DNA of 64,000 nucleotides from positions 148,501-212,500 of the forward strand of contig JAEMWC010000214.1 in the NCBI GenBank assembly GCA_016490735.1, given 5' to 3'. Within the stretch, counting starts at the first letter, position 1. Each line of letters starts with the position of its first letter. The notes beneath the pieces were generated by a model. The model saw only the letters and a list, made by a program, of their open reading frames with translations, had not been told where the DNA came from and made no database searches. Of this stretch, positions 1 to 11,123 are shown piece after piece. The position numbers and the translations under genes are program-made. The DNA comes from Pachyseris speciosa (Eukaryota > Cnidaria > Anthozoa > Scleractinia > Pachyseridae).

Positions 1-230
1 AGGGGAACTGGGGTCTAGATAACCGTTCCAATATGGCGGACAAATTGCAATCGTGGCGATCGCACCAGTATTCTGACCACTTTCGAAGGTACTGGCACTA
101 AATTTTGCTGGAACTTCAGCGAATACACCTTCCTAACCAATGGAGTGTATATATATCCAGTGCAGTTCGGGCGAGAAATAAGGTAAAATGATGATAATCT
201 TACTGACAACTTACCAACAGATAACCAACA

Positions 231-408
231 GATCACCGACTGTCGGTCGACTGTCGGCCACCTGTCGACCAACAGGTGTGTATAAACTTGTCGACCGACA
301 GTCGGCCGACCGTTGGCCAACAGTCGGCCACCTGTCGACCGACAGGTGTGTATAAACTTGTTGACCGACAATCGGCCGACCGTTGGCCAACAGTCGGCCG
401 ACAGTTGA
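231..408. repeat. 70-bp-period minisatellite
   Basis: About 2.5 tandem copies of a GC-rich unit built from CGGCCGACCGTTGGCC and CCTGTCGACC-type blocks. The block CCTGTCGACC recurs at 261 and 331, giving a 70-bp period. The open frames across it are by-products of the repeat. Confidence 0.85.
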
Positions 409-512
409 AAACGTTTGGATGCCATATGGATCCCTATCCAGCCAACCTGGGCCGTCGAACGTAACCCAGGAGGCCCTAAGGCTAACAACTCTGTAGCTAG
501 TATAATATATAA

Positions 513-526
513 TATTATTATTATTA

Positions 527-573
<47 letters not shown>
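513..573. repeat. (TTA)n microsatellite
   Basis: Almost uninterrupted ATT/TTA trinucleotide run. The flanks up to about 1,100 are AT-rich with no credible gene. Confidence 0.95.
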
Positions 574-1501
574 GCTTAAGGCTTAATATTAGCGCTTTAA
601 ATTATGGTCTTTCTAAGAGGAATTGTTCTGTTTCATCTGCTTGTGCTTTGTGCGATGCACCTGTCAAAGATGCCAAACATTTCTTGTTTTACCTGAGTTT
701 TGCTGCTCTGCACGAAATACTTTTTGCCTCTGCTGCACACTTGTTGGGGGATAAATGGCTCTCTGCATCTAATAACAAAAAAATTAATTGGCTTCTAAAT
801 GGAGTTCCTGGTATTAACTTTCAAATTAATGTAAACTTGTTTATGCAGTTCAGTCTTTTATCTCCCAATCAAATCGTTTCTCGTAATTGAATCTATTTAC
901 TTATTTATTTACTTATTTATTTAATTATTTATTTTATTGTTTTAGTTTCTGTTTTTGTTGTTGTTGTCGTTGTGTCCTAGCTTTGACCATGATGTTTCAT
1001 AATAATAATAATGTAAACCACAATCATAAGCTCTCTTGATGAGCACTATGTGCTCTTAGAGCAAATGCCGAATAAAAACTTGTCTAAATAAAATATTATT
1101 ATTATGTACCGGGGTATGTTCACATTCAGCACACGTTCCTTGTGCCACCCTCAAGGCTTAACAGAGGGTGACATTTAGTTACTGCTTAGCTATATATTGG
1201 TGCTAATGCAGGTCTTAACCCACTTTCTGTCTCCTATCTGTTCTCAGCTGTTAAATGTTAAAATGTATCATTTGATTTAAAGCTGAAAATTAGTGATGCA
1301 ATGAAATAACTTTTCAGAGATACGCATTTACATGAAACTGACAAGTTATTCAACCTCAATATAAAAATGTCTTCATATCAAATTCAGACTTTTATAGATG
1401 AATTTCTGTTAAAATTAATGTCAGTAAGTGAATACCTCTCAAACCATGTTATACTTTTTAAGCAGCAAGGTTGTCTAAATAATGTAAACCTCATTCTTTA
1501 G

Positions 1502-1630
1502 ATGGATCCAGGATATGAACCCCTTGAGACAGAGAGCAGAACCATTTTTGGACTGAAACTTGAGCAACTAAGAAACAATGCGAGGATTGACGAGAGTGTC
1601 TTTACTAATGTAGTGAGCAGAAGAAAAGAT
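1502..1630 (+). other. possible host exon (weak)
   Basis: A short open stretch starting at ATG 1502 encodes a hydrophilic peptide (starts MDPGYEPLETES). It is preceded by TTCTTTAG, which fits a splice acceptor, and followed at 1631 by GTAAGT, which fits a donor. No family is recognised and no partner exon was found. It could be chance. The rest of 1,100-3,800 holds nothing else gene-like that I can see. Confidence 0.2.
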
Positions 1631-2666
1631 GTAAGTAGTAAGTAGCAGTGTTGTTCAAAGTGTGATTGTATAGCTAAATATGGGACAACTTATCTTGAGG
1701 ACGTTTGCGCTAATTGTCTATGCCCAACTAAACTGCACAGGTAATGCGACACGATTGACTTGTCCCCAAGTCAACAAACATGGCGTCGTGAACTTCACAC
1801 CAAATGTACTCATTTAGATCGTCGGTGGCCCTACCTTTTTAGCTCGTCGAGAGCTATCGGGATGGTTGGGGAATCAGCATGTCAGGCGTAAACAATGGAA
1901 AATTTGTAAACGATTTCCAATCGTCTCAAGTTCGGCAGGCGCTTTCATGCATTCGTTAAATGGTCGTTAAGAATGCTCTTATTCGTCAAGCACATTCAAG
2001 GGACAAACAAACTAAAATTATTCTGTCCTGTTTCCATTGATACTTCAAAGTAAAATAGTATGTATGCACTGGCATTCAATTGTACAGTACAGTTGCATTT
2101 ATGAAGAAATGTACCTTTGTTTATAGTTATTGTTAATACCATAATGCGCACCCGTGTATAATGTGCACCCTATTTTTCAAGGCAATTTTCCAAAAATAAA
2201 ATAGCAGTATACCTATCTGTTAAATAACCACCATTTTGTCAGAGAAAATTCTCACCCGATCGAACGGCTGGAGTTATCCAGCCGGTTCGGGTTTAGTCAT
2301 TGGTTTAAAAAAAAACTCCCGTCTGTTTTAGTTAAAAAGTGTATTTCTCTGATATTCAAAAAGCTTCCGGTCACTATTAGGTTGTTCTGACTTTGGTTAA
2401 GCTTGTGTTTCGTGTACCAGGATCAGTAATTACTCGGGATACTGTAAGTATACCGAGTTATAAAATGTGTCAAATTTCAGCCTCTTTTTTTCCTGTGCAG
2501 CAAAATGCACAATACAATTACGTTCCGGTGTTTGGATTGGCTAATGCACAATAGCAGGCACGTGGCGGTGTGTTCATTGGTTAAAGCAAACCACATAGTC
2601 CAAAGGTCGAAAGGCTAACATCACACGACGGTTGTTTTGAAGTTATGTAAATTCATTGTTTTTGAG

Positions 2667-3092
2667 TTGTGAAGCTCAATATTTTAATGCAGCACAGTCT
2701 GTCCCCGTGAAAAGGTTTGCCAAGTGTTAAGAAAAAGTTGGAAGCCTCGCACGTGTAGTGCTTATTGGATAATCAATATCACAAGTCGAATTCAAATGCT
2801 GTGACAGAAAAATTACAGATTTGCACAAAGTTGTTTTTGTAATGTGATACCTTCCAACACTCAAGGTTAAATAATCCACTTCGACCCCTGGAACAAATTT
2901 TCCTGCACATATCTTTGTAAAGTTGTGAAGCTAGATTTTAATACAGTACAGACTGTCCGCGTGAAAAGGTTTGCCGAATTTAAGACAAGATTGGAAGCCT
3001 CGCACGTGCTGTGAGTATCGACTCGAATTAGAACGTTGTGATAGTTCTATATTTAGAAAATCGCAAATTTGTTTTGATGTAATTTGATCCGG
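2667..3092. repeat. diverged direct duplication
   Basis: About 180 bp at 2667-2850 reappears in diverged form at 2921-3092. Both contain GTGAAAAGGTTTGCC and GGAAGCCTCGCACGTG about 50 bp apart. A further partial copy of the last part (GTTCTATATTTAGA) lies at about 3120. Old local duplication. Confidence 0.7.
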
Positions 3093-3835
3093 ATTATACC
3101 ACAACTCAGTCACTTTGACAGTTCTATATTTAGAGACAAGTTTGCAAATTTTTGGTTTTCACGTGACCTCAGAAAAAAAAACTAAAATTAAACATTTAGA
3201 TTTTTACCTTCATCAGGTAAATAACATTTTAAGCCAAGTAACACACTTTGTTTTGAAAATAGAGCAGTTTGAATTTCGAGTTCTTTTTACAATGTGTGAC
3301 ATCTGGATTGCTTCTGAGAAATATGTCACATACACGAAAACAATTCGCCTTGTGTTTTCGAGTTTTTAATGTCCAATATGTTAAGAGAAGTGTCTATGCG
3401 AATGTTTTCAAGCTTCACAGAGAGAAAAAATGTTTTGAGAGAGCCAAAGTAAACTCCAGATGTTGCCACTTAATTTAGAAGTAAAGAACAACAGCTGACA
3501 ATGAATATGGATGGCAGCTCTCAAAACAGTTTAACGAGCTTTGCTCGTACATGAACAAAAAGGCCTTATGTGAACCCAAACACAAACCACTAGCCGGATA
3601 GTTTCGAGAATCAGAAAGCGTGCATCCGCCTTCTGCAGCACAAAAGTATCCCGAGTTAACGCTCATAGAGCGTCTTGTTTGTTCATTACAAAAGGCAATC
3701 AAAAATTGTTTTATCTGATAAGAATAGCGTATTCCCGAGCATTGAGACGGCACGAGGGAATGATTTAGACACCCATTCAAGGAATTCTCATATGCTCAAA
3801 GACTCTTAATGGTTGCTGTGTAAAAATATTTGTTT

Positions 3836-6023
3836 TCATTCGCTGACACTTTTATGTTTGTTATGTTTGTTGCTTTCATAGTACTGGCAAAGGTTATAAA
3901 CGTCAAAAACTATTGGGTGTCTTAGACCCAGATCTTCAATCACTTCCTCGACAGAGTGGTAATGCTCCTCGTCATCTTCGTTATCTTCTTCGATTGTTAC
4001 AGTGCCGTGACTTCCCTGCCTTCCTGCAGATGCCAAACGAGAAAAAAATGTTGGACTTGGGTTTTTGTGAGCCACTCATCCCTGTCAAAGAACTTTTGGT
4101 TGTCAAGAGTTCTTGCACTGCGCATGTCCTTTGTTACCTGCTCTGCAGTGACCTTCTGTCCAGTGGTCAAACTTCTTTGTTAAATAATTTTTCACCTTTT
4201 CAGAGAACTGTGATGATCCACTTCTGGTCATGGGTAGAACCCATCCCATTCTTGTTTCGAAAAGAGAAGCCTCTTTTTTTGAACATGTAGAGTTCTTTGA
4301 GGATTGCTTTTGTTGACCTTGTTCGATTTGCATTGTAGCAAACATACCAACCCAGTCTCGTCTAATTTTGTCATAAACATCACGTTGCTGATCCGGTTCT
4401 TTGTTAATCACATGTTTTCCTATATCAAGATGAAGTTCAAAGTCAGCGAAGCTCGCAAACATTTTAATGCAGCCAGGCTCAGGACAAACAAATACACCTG
4501 CGCTTTCCGTCATGGTTTTCTTCTCTGGTTTGAGGACTCAGGATTGGCCAATGGGGAAAAATGGCTACTTGGTCATCATTGACGATGAACTTTGCAGTTG
4601 TATAATAAAGGACTTATAGGGTACACATTTACCGCTACCAATGCCGAAACAACGCCAGATACGAATGCCTTCATTTCCAGAAAGTTCTTAAAGCAGCTTT
4701 CAATGGGCACAAAATGTGATCACAAACGTCCTTGCCGTGTTGTGGCTTGGAATGATGGAAACGTTTTACCATGATGCCCGTGCGTTCACAGATGCTAGGT
4801 AGAGCTGCGATTAGAGAGTTGTGGTAACAACCTGCCTCATCTGAATGCAAATACACTTGGGAAATTGAAGGATTAGTAGACTTTAACTTGACAAGCAGAT
4901 CTTCTAGAATGGAGGTGAATGAATACCAATCTTGTTTACAGGAATCAAAGAGATAAGCATACGACTGGACCTCCACACCTTTTGCTTTTATCGTCGTTAA
5001 AGACGAAACGAATTATGTGCTAGCTTAATCCACGCTTTGCAAACCACTCTGATTGTTTCTCTCTATACTTGATTTGTTGAAATTTCATTGCTCAGTCCAT
5101 TACAATGATGGCCTCGGAGGTGCCTAAGTTCTGTAAGAGGTCTTCCTTGGCCTTGGTTTGATTGCACGACCTTAGAATGTGTGCCTTCCAGTCAAGAATG
5201 CTTTGTTTTGCCCTAGCAAAGTCGTGCAGCATGTCTTCAGGGGCGCCTAACAAGTCAAATCAACCAAGAGCTATAGAAAGGCATTTTTAAGTGCCTTATG
5301 GTGTTTGAAGCCTGTTTTAAAGTGATGTTTTCATAAGCTAGAAGAAGTTCATCTGTTCGGATTCTCTAGCTGAAATTTTAATTGCCCGAAAATGTATGGA
5401 AACAAAGTCTTCCTTTGAGAAAATGCAAGCTGAAATGAGCTTTCCACGAACTTTCTAGGGAACTATTTTCTTTCTGAAAATGCTAGTTAACGTTTTTGAC
5501 CGCAAAAAACAGTAATTACGACCTTTCTGAAAACTTCAGACCAACCTAATTTGCCAGTTTTGGTTTTTAAGTATACCTTAACTTGTACATTTCATCAGCA
5601 GCATGGGTCGTTGTATTTGTCTCTTCAGTAGCAAACAGTGTGCATTTCACATCTTCTTTATGTCTTTTCTGACAGGGTGAACATACAGCTAATAAAAAGA
5701 AAACCAATTCACAATAAGATAGACAGCTGTAAAAAGCAAGAAAGATAATTAAATTTGAAACAGTATAAGGTCGGATTCTTACGTAAGCCTACAGGAACAG
5801 ATGTTCCAAACAGCTGATACACTTCCCGTGCTATAGCAGTGTTGATTACATCTCGACTTTTCACCTTGGTTGGCAATCCTTTGTGGCCCGGATACTGACA
5901 CAACTTAGAAGGCTTCCAGTACTTCCCTAGACCAAAGTGATGGCAAGCACAAACGCGTAATGTTTTAACTTCCTCTAATGACAGGCAGTCAAGGCCAGCC
6001 CTTGGAAGAATCACCTGGCCCAC
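3836..6023 (-). pseudogene. C2H2 / RNase H-fold transposase-like gene, decayed
   Basis: Four collinear minus-strand blocks look like one interrupted gene. The N-terminal block (6023 to about 5780) is Cys/His-rich, with CACHHFGLGKYW and CQYPGHKGL, and ends at a GTAAGA donor-like site. A middle block (about 4990-4600) has VYLHSDEAGCYHNSL and KPQHGKDVCD, which resemble the acidic catalytic region of a DDE/RNase H-fold transposase-like family abundant in cnidarian genomes. Next comes one C2H2 finger (CPEPGCIKMF...HLDIGKH, 4513-4410), then an acidic C-terminal tail (EEDNEDDEEHYH, about 4000). Frame changes near 4670 and stops near 4100 show decay. The family call is from recognition of motif style, not from a search, and a multi-exon gene that still works is the main alternative. 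Confidence 0.5.
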
Positions 6024-6128
6024 AAATCAACATGCAGAAAATATCCTCAGGCATGGACGGGTGTCCCTGCATCCAATTTGTTCCCACCGAGCTGGGTTCA
6101 TAGTTCGGAATTTTCATTATGCGTATAC

Positions 6129-6891
6129 ATGTCTTTGAAGAAAAGGCAGGAGAGGGCCGTAGCTGAAGCTGCGGTGGAAAAACAAGAAGACGAGATCAGG
6201 CAAGCTTTCAGAAAGAACAAACTTACAAAGGCGCTGGGGGCTCTCGAAGCAGAGCAGCTGTTCAAACCGATCACCAAACGGTTGGAACCCCCGGCTGAAC
6301 AACCACCGAAAAAAGACGAGCCGGACTACGCGATGGATGAGTTGGACCAAATCAACCCTTTTGACTGGCAGGAGGGGTTTCGGCCAGAGGCGCGCACACC
6401 TCCTCCATCGCCTGTCGTCGAGGACGCCAAGGAAGAACTCCCCCCGCCGCTGCCACCAATTGAGGAAGAGGCACTGCGGCAACAATTAGGAGAAACCAGC
6501 ACCAACAGAGTTCCTCGAGACATACAGCGAGTCCAACAATTTGCGGTCACTCAGCAGCATGGTAACAAAAGTGGAGAAAAGTGGGCAAGACATGGTGAAA
6601 AGTGGGAAATACAAAGGTTGGTCCTTTGAGGCCATCAAAGGGCGCAGAGACAAAATTCTCGCCGCAAGAGGAGACTTGCCCCTCCCACCACCTCCACTGT
6701 CAGCGAGCGCGCTCCAGCAGGGGGAAAAGAGTTTGAAGAAAACCCCTCCCACCACCCCGGGGAAAAAACAAATGACCTCGTTGGAAGAAGCTGTTGTAAG
6801 CCGGAGGCCTGCAATTGAAGGAGATAACGACAACAACAATAGTGGATGGAGGGGAGCGGGATGGGTGTTTCCACGGAAGAAGAGGAAATGA
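6129..6891 (+). pseudogene. P3 coiled-coil virion-block protein
   Basis: Begins at ATG 6129 (MSLKKRQERAVAEAAVEKQ). The first third is highly charged and helix-prone. The middle is Pro/Glu-rich with PPLPP-type runs. After about 6560 the reading continues in another frame, with KGWSFEAIKGRRDKI and a very basic end (PRKKRK, stop by 6891), so one frameshift is likely. It sits at the same place as the P1 coiled-coil gene (35320-35848), just upstream of the small protein and penton, and shares a similar spacing of charged helices. Function unknown; a structural or packaging role is only suggested by position. Confidence 0.55.
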
Positions 6892-7064
6892 TCAATGATC
6901 TGTATGTGAAGCTTGGCTCTTTGCAGGCGGGAAACATCTCAGCCAAGCTGCGAAAAGACATTGTGCAGTTGGTTGGAAAACTCATCAAGCGTAGCTTGTT
7001 GACCCCAGCACAAGGGAAAAAATTCTTCTTGATTATACAGAATGAGTTTGCACTTGCTGCTTGA
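6846..7064 (+). CDS. small conserved penton-neighbour protein
   Basis: Intact 72-residue ORF. The part INDLYVKLGSLQAGN followed by a Leu/Ile/Lys helix aligns by eye with the P1 protein at 35038-35295 (DLLSRLQLLGGSIFAG plus helix). In both elements it lies immediately upstream of the penton-like gene. It overlaps the preceding ORF by 46 nt and the penton start by 23 nt, as expected of compact viral gene packing. It is predicted to be a small all-helical protein. No function is known to me; conservation of sequence and position argues it is a real virion-block gene. Confidence 0.6.
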   Translation: MEGSGMGVSTEEEEMINDLYVKLGSLQAGNISAKLRKDIVQLVGKLIKRSLLTPAQGKKFFLIIQNEFALAA

Positions 7065-7817
7065 CTCCAGTCTTGCGCAGAAGGCGGATCCAACCCAAGA
7101 GACTCACGAATTTCGAATCTTTTTCAACCTGCCGATCGTCCTCGACGACACAAAGAACTATGAAACCGCGCTTGACAAACTGGTCATGATGACCTACTCG
7201 TGGCACAATGTCGTGGCGAAATACAACAACAACCAACTTAAATGGTGCAAAAGGGGCGATTCCCAGTGGAAAACTTTGACCATCCCCGACGGGATGTACG
7301 GCTACGCCAACCTCACCCCTTACATTCAAGAACACATTGGGTATCTGGACAAGGATGCCGCAGAAAAGGAATACATTTTCAACATGTACTTCAATTTGAT
7401 GATTTACCGATTGGTGATTGGAATCACAAAGGGAGACTGGGAGATCGACTTGTTTGTTGGTGAGTTTGGGGACCTGCTCAGTTTCGACAAAAAGATCTTG
7501 CAAAATTCAACGAGTTTCGTGGGGACAGAATTCCAAATATAACAAGAGGTGTGGATTGGGTTTTCATTCATTGCGACATGGTCACGAGAAAGGTGCAGGA
7601 TATACCAACAGATGTTTTGTACACCGTTCCCACTGTGGGGTTGCCTGTGAGCTACCCTTTCAAAGAAGAACCCCACCGCCTGACATTCCACTCTGTGAAC
7701 AAGACGTTGATTGACTCGGTCAGAATATGGATCACAGATGGGAGAAACAACATTCTGGACCTCAACGGCACTGATGTGGCTTTGAATGTTATACTCCGGG
7801 AGGTTCCCGGGATGTAA
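7042..7817 (+). pseudogene. P3 penton-like minor capsid protein, frameshifted
   Basis: Two frames (7042-7542 and about 7545-7817) together match the length and order of the P1 penton gene. Shared landmarks are MTYSWHN (P1 MTYSWYN), IPDGMYGY (P1 FVDGMYSY), a YIQEHI/YIHEYM helix and the ITRG segment. The 3' part ends DLNGTDVALNVILREV, which matches the P1 C-terminal segment. The single-jelly-roll penton/minor capsid protein forms the vertices of Polinton-type virions. One frameshift lies near 7,540. Confidence 0.75.
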
Positions 7818-7835
7818 AAATTCATCAAAGTATAA

Positions 7836-8036
7836 ATGAACAACCCAAGCGAGTGGATGAAAATTTTCGACCCACAAGCTGGTCGGTATCGCTTCATGCA
7901 CAAAGGGTCTGGCATGATTTGGGACTCACTCCCCAACCTCGGCACAAGTTGGGAGAAACCGGCTCCTCCCCTGGTTCTGAAAAGTTCTTCGCAGCGGGAA
8001 GAAAAACCCAAAACAGAGGAAAGGAGGGCGAAATAA
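7836..8036 (+). CDS. small ORF between penton and capsid genes
   Basis: A 66-residue ORF (starts MNNPSEWMKIFD, ends in a Lys/Arg/Glu-rich tail) in the gap where P1 carries its own small basic protein. I see no clear similarity between the two. Aromatic-rich N-terminal half, charged C-terminal half. Function unknown; it could be a broken piece of a longer gene because frames around it are disturbed. Confidence 0.35.
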   Translation: MNNPSEWMKIFDPQAGRYRFMHKGSGMIWDSLPNLGTSWEKPAPPLVLKSSSQREEKPKTEERRAK

Positions 8037-8189
8037 ATCCGTCAACTGTTGGGGAGGGAAAGGGCGCAGCCGAGGGGAGAAGTCATGTGGAAAGTCACCC
8101 AAATTTTGGCAAATCGGCTTTAAATTTGTTTCATTGTATAATGGCCTGGTTCTGCTTGCCGCAGTAACTTGAAAAGACGGATGTTGCGT

Positions 8190-8765
8190 GGATCATTCTC
8201 TACACCCCGCTCCAGCCTCCAGCAAACAGCCAACGCCAAGAAAAAACTGGGTTGAAATTCAGCACCCTGAATTGAAACGTAATCTATGACTGGTACAACG
8301 CTTATTTCAACGTGGTGTACCAGTTCGAGGCTCTTGCGGATGGGGCCAACGTTGCAAACAACGTGGAAACGGCGCCGATCAACGGCTCTTGTTGATAAGA
8401 AACTTGACCGTAAAGCCCTCTGGCAAACCAGTTTACACAGCTACCAATATCGGCAAAGTGATCTTTATCAAAACTTTGCTGGACTATTCTGACGACTACT
8501 CACAGAGTGTGGCAAAACGTGAGTTCTGGTATCTAGACACCGACAACACAACCGTTACGAACCCCGCCACCCCCGCCACCAACAAAGGCATCGAAGCGCG
8601 ACACAAACTTTCGCAGGGGGTGGGAACGGTGAAAACCATGATTCCTCTCAAACACTTTTCCTTCTTCGAAGAGCTGGCAGACAAATTGCACCCTGCATTG
8701 AACCTCGAGTTTGAAATCGAGCTACAGGATGACAGAGAACTGATTTTCCAAAATGTTGCCTCGCG
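8190..8765 (+). pseudogene. P3 major capsid protein, N-terminal fragment
   Basis: Discontinuous reading frames from about 8190 to 8765 follow the first half of the P1 major capsid protein. Landmarks are a YDWYNAYFNV segment (P1 FDWFNARLDV), ALADGAN (P1 KLADGAD), KTLLDYSDDY (P1 KTLLDYSQGY), FWYLDT (P1 FLYLDT) and a PLKHF...LHPALNLEFEIEL block (P1 PLNRY...LPNSKIELNLTL). Homology stops abruptly at about 8765, where the frame continues without a break into the next gene's protein, so the second jelly-roll half is deleted. Confidence 0.7.
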
Positions 8766-9245
8766 ATCGACCGGTTCTCTGCGGGTCAAACCCGAACACC
8801 TCGGGCACAGTGATTCTCTTCTTTTGACCACCACCCAAATCAAACACCTGCAGAAAGCCGCTGGTGAAAGGCGCAGCATAGATCTGACGATAAGCAAAAC
8901 ACAAAGCGCCAAACTCGCACAGAGCGGCGGCAATCTTTTTTCCACAGTGTTTTCTCTGGCCCGGCCGTTGCTTGTGCCCGCAGCAAAATTTGTCACCAAA
9001 GCCTTGGCAACTGCGGGTCTGAGTTTTGCTGCAGACAAAGTTTTGAAAAAGATTTTTGGGAAGGGATCCCCCTCGCTATCAACCTTGTGAAAAAGATGTT
9101 GGGAAAGGGGATGCAAATCGGCCCATCCCGTTCGAGGCCCTCTGTGCCCCTTCCACCGCCCCCCGCCCCGAAGTGGACAAGGAATGGAAATCAATCCTCC
9201 TTGGTATCCCCCACCTGTTTGGGGAAGTTGGCGAAAAAAAAAGAC
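8766..9245 (+). pseudogene. P3 membrane-active (pX/pVI-like) precursor, fused to MCP stub
   Basis: The frame 8389-9090 changes from capsid-like to a protein with LLLTTTQIKHLQKA, DLTISKTQSAKL and a Gly/Ala/Leu-rich hydrophobic stretch (8935-9060, with ALATAGLSF). This matches the P1 precursor at 31383-30562, which has LMLTKRQINKL, DIKISKTQIRK and a hydrophobic segment. Proteins of this type in Polinton-like viruses are regarded as minor virion proteins akin to adenovirus pVI/pX; membrane lysis is inferred. A frameshift near 9,090 leads into a Pro-rich tail ending in a basic KKK run at about 9240. Confidence 0.6.
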
Positions 9246-9249
9246 GCCG

Positions 9250-9699
9250 ATGAAATTCAGGGATGTGCCCCTGTCGAACATTGATCTGGCCAATTGGTGC
9301 AAAGCTCTCAGGATCCCCATCAAAGGTATTTTCTCCCGCGATGAAGTCAAACCTCTGCACCATTCGCCTTGCATTTTGAATTTGGATGATTTGGGCAGTT
9401 TGGGAACACACTGGGTCGCTTGCTGGCGCGGGAAAGACACGGAATATTTGGACTCTTTTGGACAGCACCCTCTGTTGGAATGGGAGAAGGAAATGGTGAA
9501 AGCGGGGCACAAAACCTTCCTTCGCAATGAAGAACAAATACAAGCAATCGACAGTGTGCGATGTGGGTACTATTGTTTGCTGTTCTTGAATGAGTGAAAC
9601 AAAGGGACAAGCTTCCCGAACATTCTCCAGATGTTTTCCACAGATGTGCAGGAGAATGAGAAGGTTGTGAAAAATTATTTTGAGAATATACATGGCTGA
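9250..9699 (+). pseudogene. P3 adenain-type cysteine protease, one premature stop
   Basis: Starts at ATG 9250 (MKFRDVPLSNIDLANW). Landmarks of the adenovirus protease/Ulp1-like fold are GTHWVACW (catalytic His), YLDSFGQH (acidic residue) and SVRCGYYCL (catalytic Cys). The ORF stops at TGA 9595, but the same frame continues with homology to the P1 protease tail (VVKNYFENI against FITDYFKNI) to the stop at 9697. The enzyme matures capsid precursors. Its stop overlaps the ATG of the next gene (9692). Confidence 0.8.
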
Positions 9700-10864
9700 G
9701 TGGTCGCAGAACCCCAAACGTGCCCGGGTCTGAAAAGGTGGTCATGGCCAAAAATGGCCCACAAATGGGGAAAGCTAGGTGCACCGTTTGCGGAATAACA
9801 AAAACGTGTTTTTTGCCGGGAAACTAGCAGGGCCTTCTCGCGCAGAGGGCAAAGGAATTGGCACGGATATTGCTGGAACGGCGATGGATTTGTTTCTTCA
9901 CCATGGAGTTCTGTATCTTGCAAAGAAGGGGGTTTAAATGGGGTGGTACTATGCGTTGGAAGCAATGAGAAACCTGCAATTGCAACAAAGGGCGATTGAC
10001 TATGGGCTCCGGAAGGCAACCCCCCTGTTTCAGAAGGTTGGCCACGAAGCCTTGGACCAACTTTCCACACAGGTTCAGCCCAACAGCTACAAGCCCGACA
10101 GACCTGATCTGGACAAGGTGGGGCGTTGGGTTCCTGTTCCTTTCCCCTTCGTTGATTTCAAGAAACTTTGGGATGTTGTTTCTAACCCCAAGCTTTTCAA
10201 AGGCCCTGAGGTTTAAGCAAAAGAGGGGCGGGCGATGGTTGCTGAATACAAACAGCAATACGTGGATTACAAAAAGCAGGGTGGAACACGCAGCTGCGGC
10301 TCGTGGATAAAGTGGAAGGGGTACGGCGCTGGACTGTTGGGCGACTTGTTTTACGCTTCCCCAGCAGAGCTTGAGAAAAAGGCAAAGTTGTTGGCTGCAT
10401 TAGGAAACGCTCTGATGAGAGGGCGCAGGTTTGAACCTGTTATGAAACAGACCATGCAAAACTATTATGGAAAGGGGGTTGATATCCACAGTTTGATTGG
10501 TAAGCTGCCTACGCCAAAGGGGGGTTGGACTCTCCCCGGCCATCGATACACTGGGCCTTACAACCCTCTGCACAACCAATTGAATTACGATCCTGAAACG
10601 GGGGAGATCCTGGAAATCTTTCAACAGCCGACGGGTGTAACTGATGCTGTGGCAATGCAACACGATGTTGATTACAGCAGTTGTGGTTTTCGCGCACAGA
10701 AGTACGGCGATGACGAAAAAAAGTGCAAGCATGTTGCTGACCAAAAAATGGTCAAAGCGCTTGACACGATTCCATGGAAACAAGGACAATGGGGGCACAC
10801 GTTGGCCCGCAACACGATTAACACGAAACAGAAGCTTGGCCTGGGAGTAACCCATCGCGATTGA
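9692..10864 (+). pseudogene. P3 zinc-ribbon and phospholipase A2-like virion protein
   Basis: The N-terminal piece (9745-9810 in a shifted frame) has CTVCGITKT, one half of a small zinc ribbon. Next comes a GPSRAEGKGIG segment and WYYALEAMRN (ORF 9938-10216; P1 has RYYASEALRN). The intact C-terminal ORF 10235-10864 holds the PLA2-like domain: KGGWTLPGHRYTGPYNPL, then AMQHDVDYSSC with the His-Asp pair of PLA2 sites, and ending TKQKLGLGV, as in P1. Such domains resemble the parvovirus VP1u PLA2 used for endosomal exit. At least two frameshifts break the gene; only the PLA2 part is open. Confidence 0.75.
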
Positions 10865-11123
10865 GTTCGTTTACGACTCGGTGAAATTCGTCAGCGACCA
10901 CTCTTTCCAAGGTTCTGGGCCATCCTTGTATTTTACTTGCAAGGGGCATCACCCACCAACACACTGCCAGCAGGAATGGGTATATATTTGTCCTCCATCT
11001 TTCTTCAAAATCCTCAACCTCGTCAACAAAACATAATAATTGGTGCTCCCTGTTTTTCATCATACAGGCAAGACAACGACCGTTGCGCCGCCAATGGTGG
11101 CATTTTCCACATTCTGTGATCAT
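10818..11123 (-). CDS. putative small zinc-ribbon protein, antisense to PLA2 gene end
   Basis: A 101-residue ORF with two Cys pairs near the N-terminus (ECGKCHHW and GRCLACMM), the spacing of a treble-clef or zinc-ribbon knuckle. These are followed by an acidic helix (DEVEDFEERW) and an amphipathic C-terminal half. It converges on and slightly overlaps the PLA2 gene. An AATAAA-like signal lies just beyond its start at about 11,170. No P1 counterpart was seen at this place, so it is either lineage-specific or a lucky ORF. Confidence 0.4.
   Translation of the reverse strand: MITECGKCHHWRRNGRCLACMMKNREHQLLCFVDEVEDFEERWRTNIYPFLLAVCWWVMPLASKIQGWPRTLERVVADEFHRVVNELNRDGLLPGQASVSC

Noticed and set aside
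15..488. 157-codon minus-strand ORF at the window start
   Set aside because: It is a translation of the 70-bp minisatellite and flank, with repeated WPTV-type residues and no domain.
8496..9527. 343-codon minus-strand ORF over P3
   Set aside because: Antisense of the GC-rich capsid, precursor and protease genes. Low-complexity Ser/Arg/Leu composition typical of antisense frames.
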